This document shows, piece after piece, positions 5,353 through 7,547 of a stretch of 7,547 nucleotides of DNA. The notes under the pieces were generated by a model. The model did no database searches and was not told where the DNA came from. It saw only the letters and a program-made list of their open reading frames with translations. Source of the stretch: an uncultured Gemmatimonadaceae bacterium. Its GTDB lineage: Bacteria > Gemmatimonadota > Gemmatimonadetes > Gemmatimonadales > Gemmatimonadaceae. Made by a program: the position numbers and the translations under genes. Each line of letters begins with the position of its first letter. Within the stretch, counting starts at the first letter, position 1. The stretch is from assembly GCA_955652635.1 (NCBI GenBank), contig CATPBN010000090.1, positions 1-7,547 of the forward strand, in the 5' to 3' direction.

Positions 5353-7547
5353 ATGAGCACAACGCAGGAACTTCACGAGCTGCCGGCGCAGTACGACCCC
5401 GGCCAGACCGAGCCCGCCATCTACGAGCGCTGGGTCGAGGCCGGAGTGTTTTCAGCCGATGAGAAGCGGAGCACGCGAAACGGTGGTGATCGCGATCCCT
5501 TCGTGATCATCATGCCGCCACCGAACGTGACGTCGGTGTTGCACATGGGTCATGGTCTCAACAACACGGTTCAGGACGTCGTCGTCCGCTGGCGCCGGAT
5601 GACGGGCGATGAAGCTCTATGGGTCCCCGGGACCGATCACGCGGGCATCGCCACTCAGAACATCATCGAGAAGCAGCTCGCCGCTGAGGGCAAGACGAAG
5701 TTCGATTTGGGGCGCGAAGCGTTCGTCGAACGCACGATCAGTTTCGTCCGACAGACCGGGGGCCAGATTCTACAGCAGCTCCGCGCGATCGGCGCGTCGT
5801 GCGACTGGAACCGGACCGCCTACACACTATCGCCAGAGCTCTCCATCGCGGTGCGCGAGGCCTTCGTGCAGCTGCACGAGCGTGGACTCATATATCGCGG
5901 CCATCGCGTCATTCACTGGTGTTCGCGCTGCCTCACTTCCCTCAGCGACGAGGAAGCCGAGCACGGTGAGGAAATGGGAACGCTGTACCACATCGCGTAT
6001 CCGATCACCGGCGCGAAGGACAAGAGTCTAACCGTCGCCACTACGCGCCCCGAAACAATGCTTGGCGACGTCGCCCTCGCGGTGCACCCGGACGACGAGC
6101 GCTACACGGAATTCATTGGCAAATCGGTACGGCTCCCGATCGCGAACCTCGAGATCCCTGTCATCGCCGACGAATACGTGGATCCCGGGTTCGGAACCGG
6201 AGTCGTGAAGATCACTCCCGCGCATGACGCGAACGATTTCGAGGTGGGCCTGCGGCACAAGCTTTCGATGCCGGTGATCATGGCACCCGAGGGGTCGATG
6301 ACCAACGGTGCGGACGCAGGCTCGCGTGTACCAGCTGATTTGCTGGGCATCGACAGGTTCGAGGCGCGAGAGCGGATCGTGAGATCGCTCGAGAAGTTGC
6401 GCCTGCTCAAAAAAGTCGAGCCGCATCAGCACGCGGTGCGTCATTGTTACCGGTGCGACACTGTGGTAGAGCCGAGGCTTTCCGATCAGTGGTTCGTCAA
6501 GACGGAGCCCCTCGCCAGACCGGCGCTGCAAGCCGTGCGCGATGGCACGATCCGAATTCTGCCGAAGCGATGGGAAGCGGCATACATCAACTGGATGGAG
6601 AATCTCCGGGACTGGAACATCTCGCGCCAGCTTTGGTGGGGTCACCGCATTCCCGTCTGGTATTGCGACAAGTGCAACCGCCAGATAGTGAGTCGGGCAG
6701 ACGTGAACGCCTGCGACAAGTGTGGCGGTACAGTTCGTCAGGACGAGGACGTGCTCGACACATGGTTCTCGTCGTGGCTCTTCCCGATCTCAACACTCGG
6801 CTGGCCCGACGAGAGCGCGGCACCGCTCGTCGCGTTCTACCCGACTGACGATATGGTAACGGCGCCGGAGATTCTCTACTTGTGGGTGTCGCGGATGATC
6901 ATGGCGGGATACGCGTTCATGGACGCTCCGCCGTTTCGTACGGTCTACCTACACGGAACAGTTCGCGATACCAATCACGTGAAGATGTCCAAGTCGCTCG
7001 GCAACGGCATCGATCCACTCGATGTAGTTGCGAGCTACGGCGCCGATGCGCTCCGCTACACCGTCATCGCCGGAATGGGGATGGGAGCGGACCTCGTGCT
7101 CGACCCCAAGGATCTCGAGAGATCCTTCGCCCCAGGCCGGAACTTCGCGACCAAGCTGTGGAACATCGGTCGCTTCCTCCTGGCGAACGTTGGGACTGCG
7201 CCGGTGAGAAGCGTGGATGAGGTGCGGGATGGCGAGCTAACGCTCGCCGATCAATGGATACTGGGCAGGTTGAACGCCACGATCCTCGAGTGCGACGCCG
7301 CTCTTGGCCCGTCGCGACCAACTAAGGGAATCTGGCAAATGGAGGAGCGGTACTCGGGACTCCGTTTGAGCGAATACGCGGAGGCGGCGCGAAGATTTGT
7401 CTGGAACGACGTGGCTGACTGGTATCTGGAAACCACGAAAGGGCGAATTGTCGCGGACGGAGCCGATAGTGAAGTCGCTCGTTCTGTGCTCACGCACTGC
7501 TTCGACTATGCGTTAAGGCTGCTGCATCCGATTATGCCGTTCATAAC
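5353..7547 (+). CDS. valS: Valine--tRNA ligase (ValRS), C-terminally cut by the window edge
   Basis: The frame is open from ATG 5353 to the edge: 731 residues, with perhaps 150-200 missing (end of the anticodon domain and the usual C-terminal coiled coil). The enzyme charges tRNA-Val in the cytoplasm. Class I signatures are HMGH (64-67, in PPPNVTSVLHMGH) and KMSKS (544-548). The CP1 editing domain, which clears mischarged Thr, has TTRPETMLGD (230-239) and PAHDANDF (289-296, with His291, Asp292 and Asp295). Four CxxC pairs are present: Cys190/193, Cys365/368, Cys438/441 and Cys454/457, as in zinc-containing ValRS. RDWNISRQLWWGHRIPVW (419-436) and DEDVLDTWFSSW (464-475) are strong ValRS marks, and WNDVADWYLE (684-693) opens the anticodon-binding region. 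A stop at 5338 and no other upstream start fix this ATG. GGGAG touches the ATG directly, too close for normal Shine-Dalgarno spacing. Confidence 0.97.
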   Translation, partial: MSTTQELHELPAQYDPGQTEPAIYERWVEAGVFSADEKRSTRNGGDRDPFVIIMPPPNVTSVLHMGHGLNNTVQDVVVRWRRMTGDEALWVPGTDHAGIATQNIIEKQLAAEGKTKFDLGREAFVERTISFVRQTGGQILQQLRAIGASCDWNRTAYTLSPELSIAVREAFVQLHERGLIYRGHRVIHWCSRCLTSLSDEEAEHGEEMGTLYHIAYPITGAKDKSLTVATTRPETMLGDVALAVHPDDERYTEFIGKSVRLPIANLEIPVIADEYVDPGFGTGVVKITPAHDANDFEVGLRHKLSMPVIMAPEGSMTNGADAGSRVPADLLGIDRFEARERIVRSLEKLRLLKKVEPHQHAVRHCYRCDTVVEPRLSDQWFVKTEPLARPALQAVRDGTIRILPKRWEAAYINWMENLRDWNISRQLWWGHRIPVWYCDKCNRQIVSRADVNACDKCGGTVRQDEDVLDTWFSSWLFPISTLGWPDESAAPLVAFYPTDDMVTAPEILYLWVSRMIMAGYAFMDAPPFRTVYLHGTVRDTNHVKMSKSLGNGIDPLDVVASYGADALRYTVIAGMGMGADLVLDPKDLERSFAPGRNFATKLWNIGRFLLANVGTAPVRSVDEVRDGELTLADQWILGRLNATILECDAALGPSRPTKGIWQMEERYSGLRLSEYAEAARRFVWNDVADWYLETTKGRIVADGADSEVARSVLTHCFDYALRLLHPIMPFI

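Noticed and set aside
6028..6645. 205-codon minus-strand frame opposite valS
   Set aside because: It lies inside the ValRS editing and catalytic region, whose motifs are continuous on the plus strand, so it is a shadow frame.
2402..7547. Idea that thrS, the BON gene and valS form a functional translation-quality cluster
   Set aside because: thrS is on the opposite strand, both enzymes are normal housekeeping editors, and the BON protein has no translation-related domain. Adjacency alone does not support it.

Overview
The window reads as ordinary chromosomal sequence from a GC-rich bacterium. The best guess is Gemmatimonadota or a close relative in the Fibrobacterota-Chlorobiota-Bacteroidota (FCB) group. 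This rests on the style of the valyl-tRNA synthetase (for example its DTWFSSW and YPTDDMVTAPEILYLWVSRMIMAGY-like stretches), on a BON-domain protein with a C-terminal tail of a type I associate with Gemmatimonadota, and on the two Ser/Thr-rich lipoproteins. It is recognition from memory, not a database result. There is no mobile element, CRISPR array, tRNA or rRNA.

Layout. (1) Positions 1-220 are the 3' end of a sorbosone/glucose dehydrogenase-like beta-propeller gene, followed by a perfect 9-bp hairpin at 257-279. (2) Positions 310-1017 encode a predicted lipoprotein of unknown function with a good ribosome binding site. (3) Positions 1070-1684 encode a DedA-family membrane protein. (4) Positions 1789-2301 encode a second predicted lipoprotein with a Thr/Ala/Ser-rich stalk. 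(5) Positions 2402-4318 on the minus strand are complete thrS, converging on lipoprotein 2 across a 100-bp gap that holds two small hairpins. (6) An 89-bp divergent region at 4319-4407 carries a perfect extended -10 promoter (TGG-TATAAT) pointing toward a BON-domain protein (4408-5280). (7) A 72-bp gap with a small hairpin and a promoter-like element leads to valS, which starts at 5353 and runs off the right edge.

Function. thrS and valS are housekeeping translation genes, and both encode editing domains. The two lipoproteins, the DedA protein and the BON protein all belong to the cell envelope, but nothing ties them into one pathway. I found no convincing undescribed system. The points most worth checking are a Gln in place of a functionally important Arg in the DedA motif, the glycine-zipper/acidic/BON/repeat architecture of the 290-residue protein, the TATA core shared by the divergent thrS/BON region, and the lack of well-spaced Shine-Dalgarno sites ahead of both synthetase genes.
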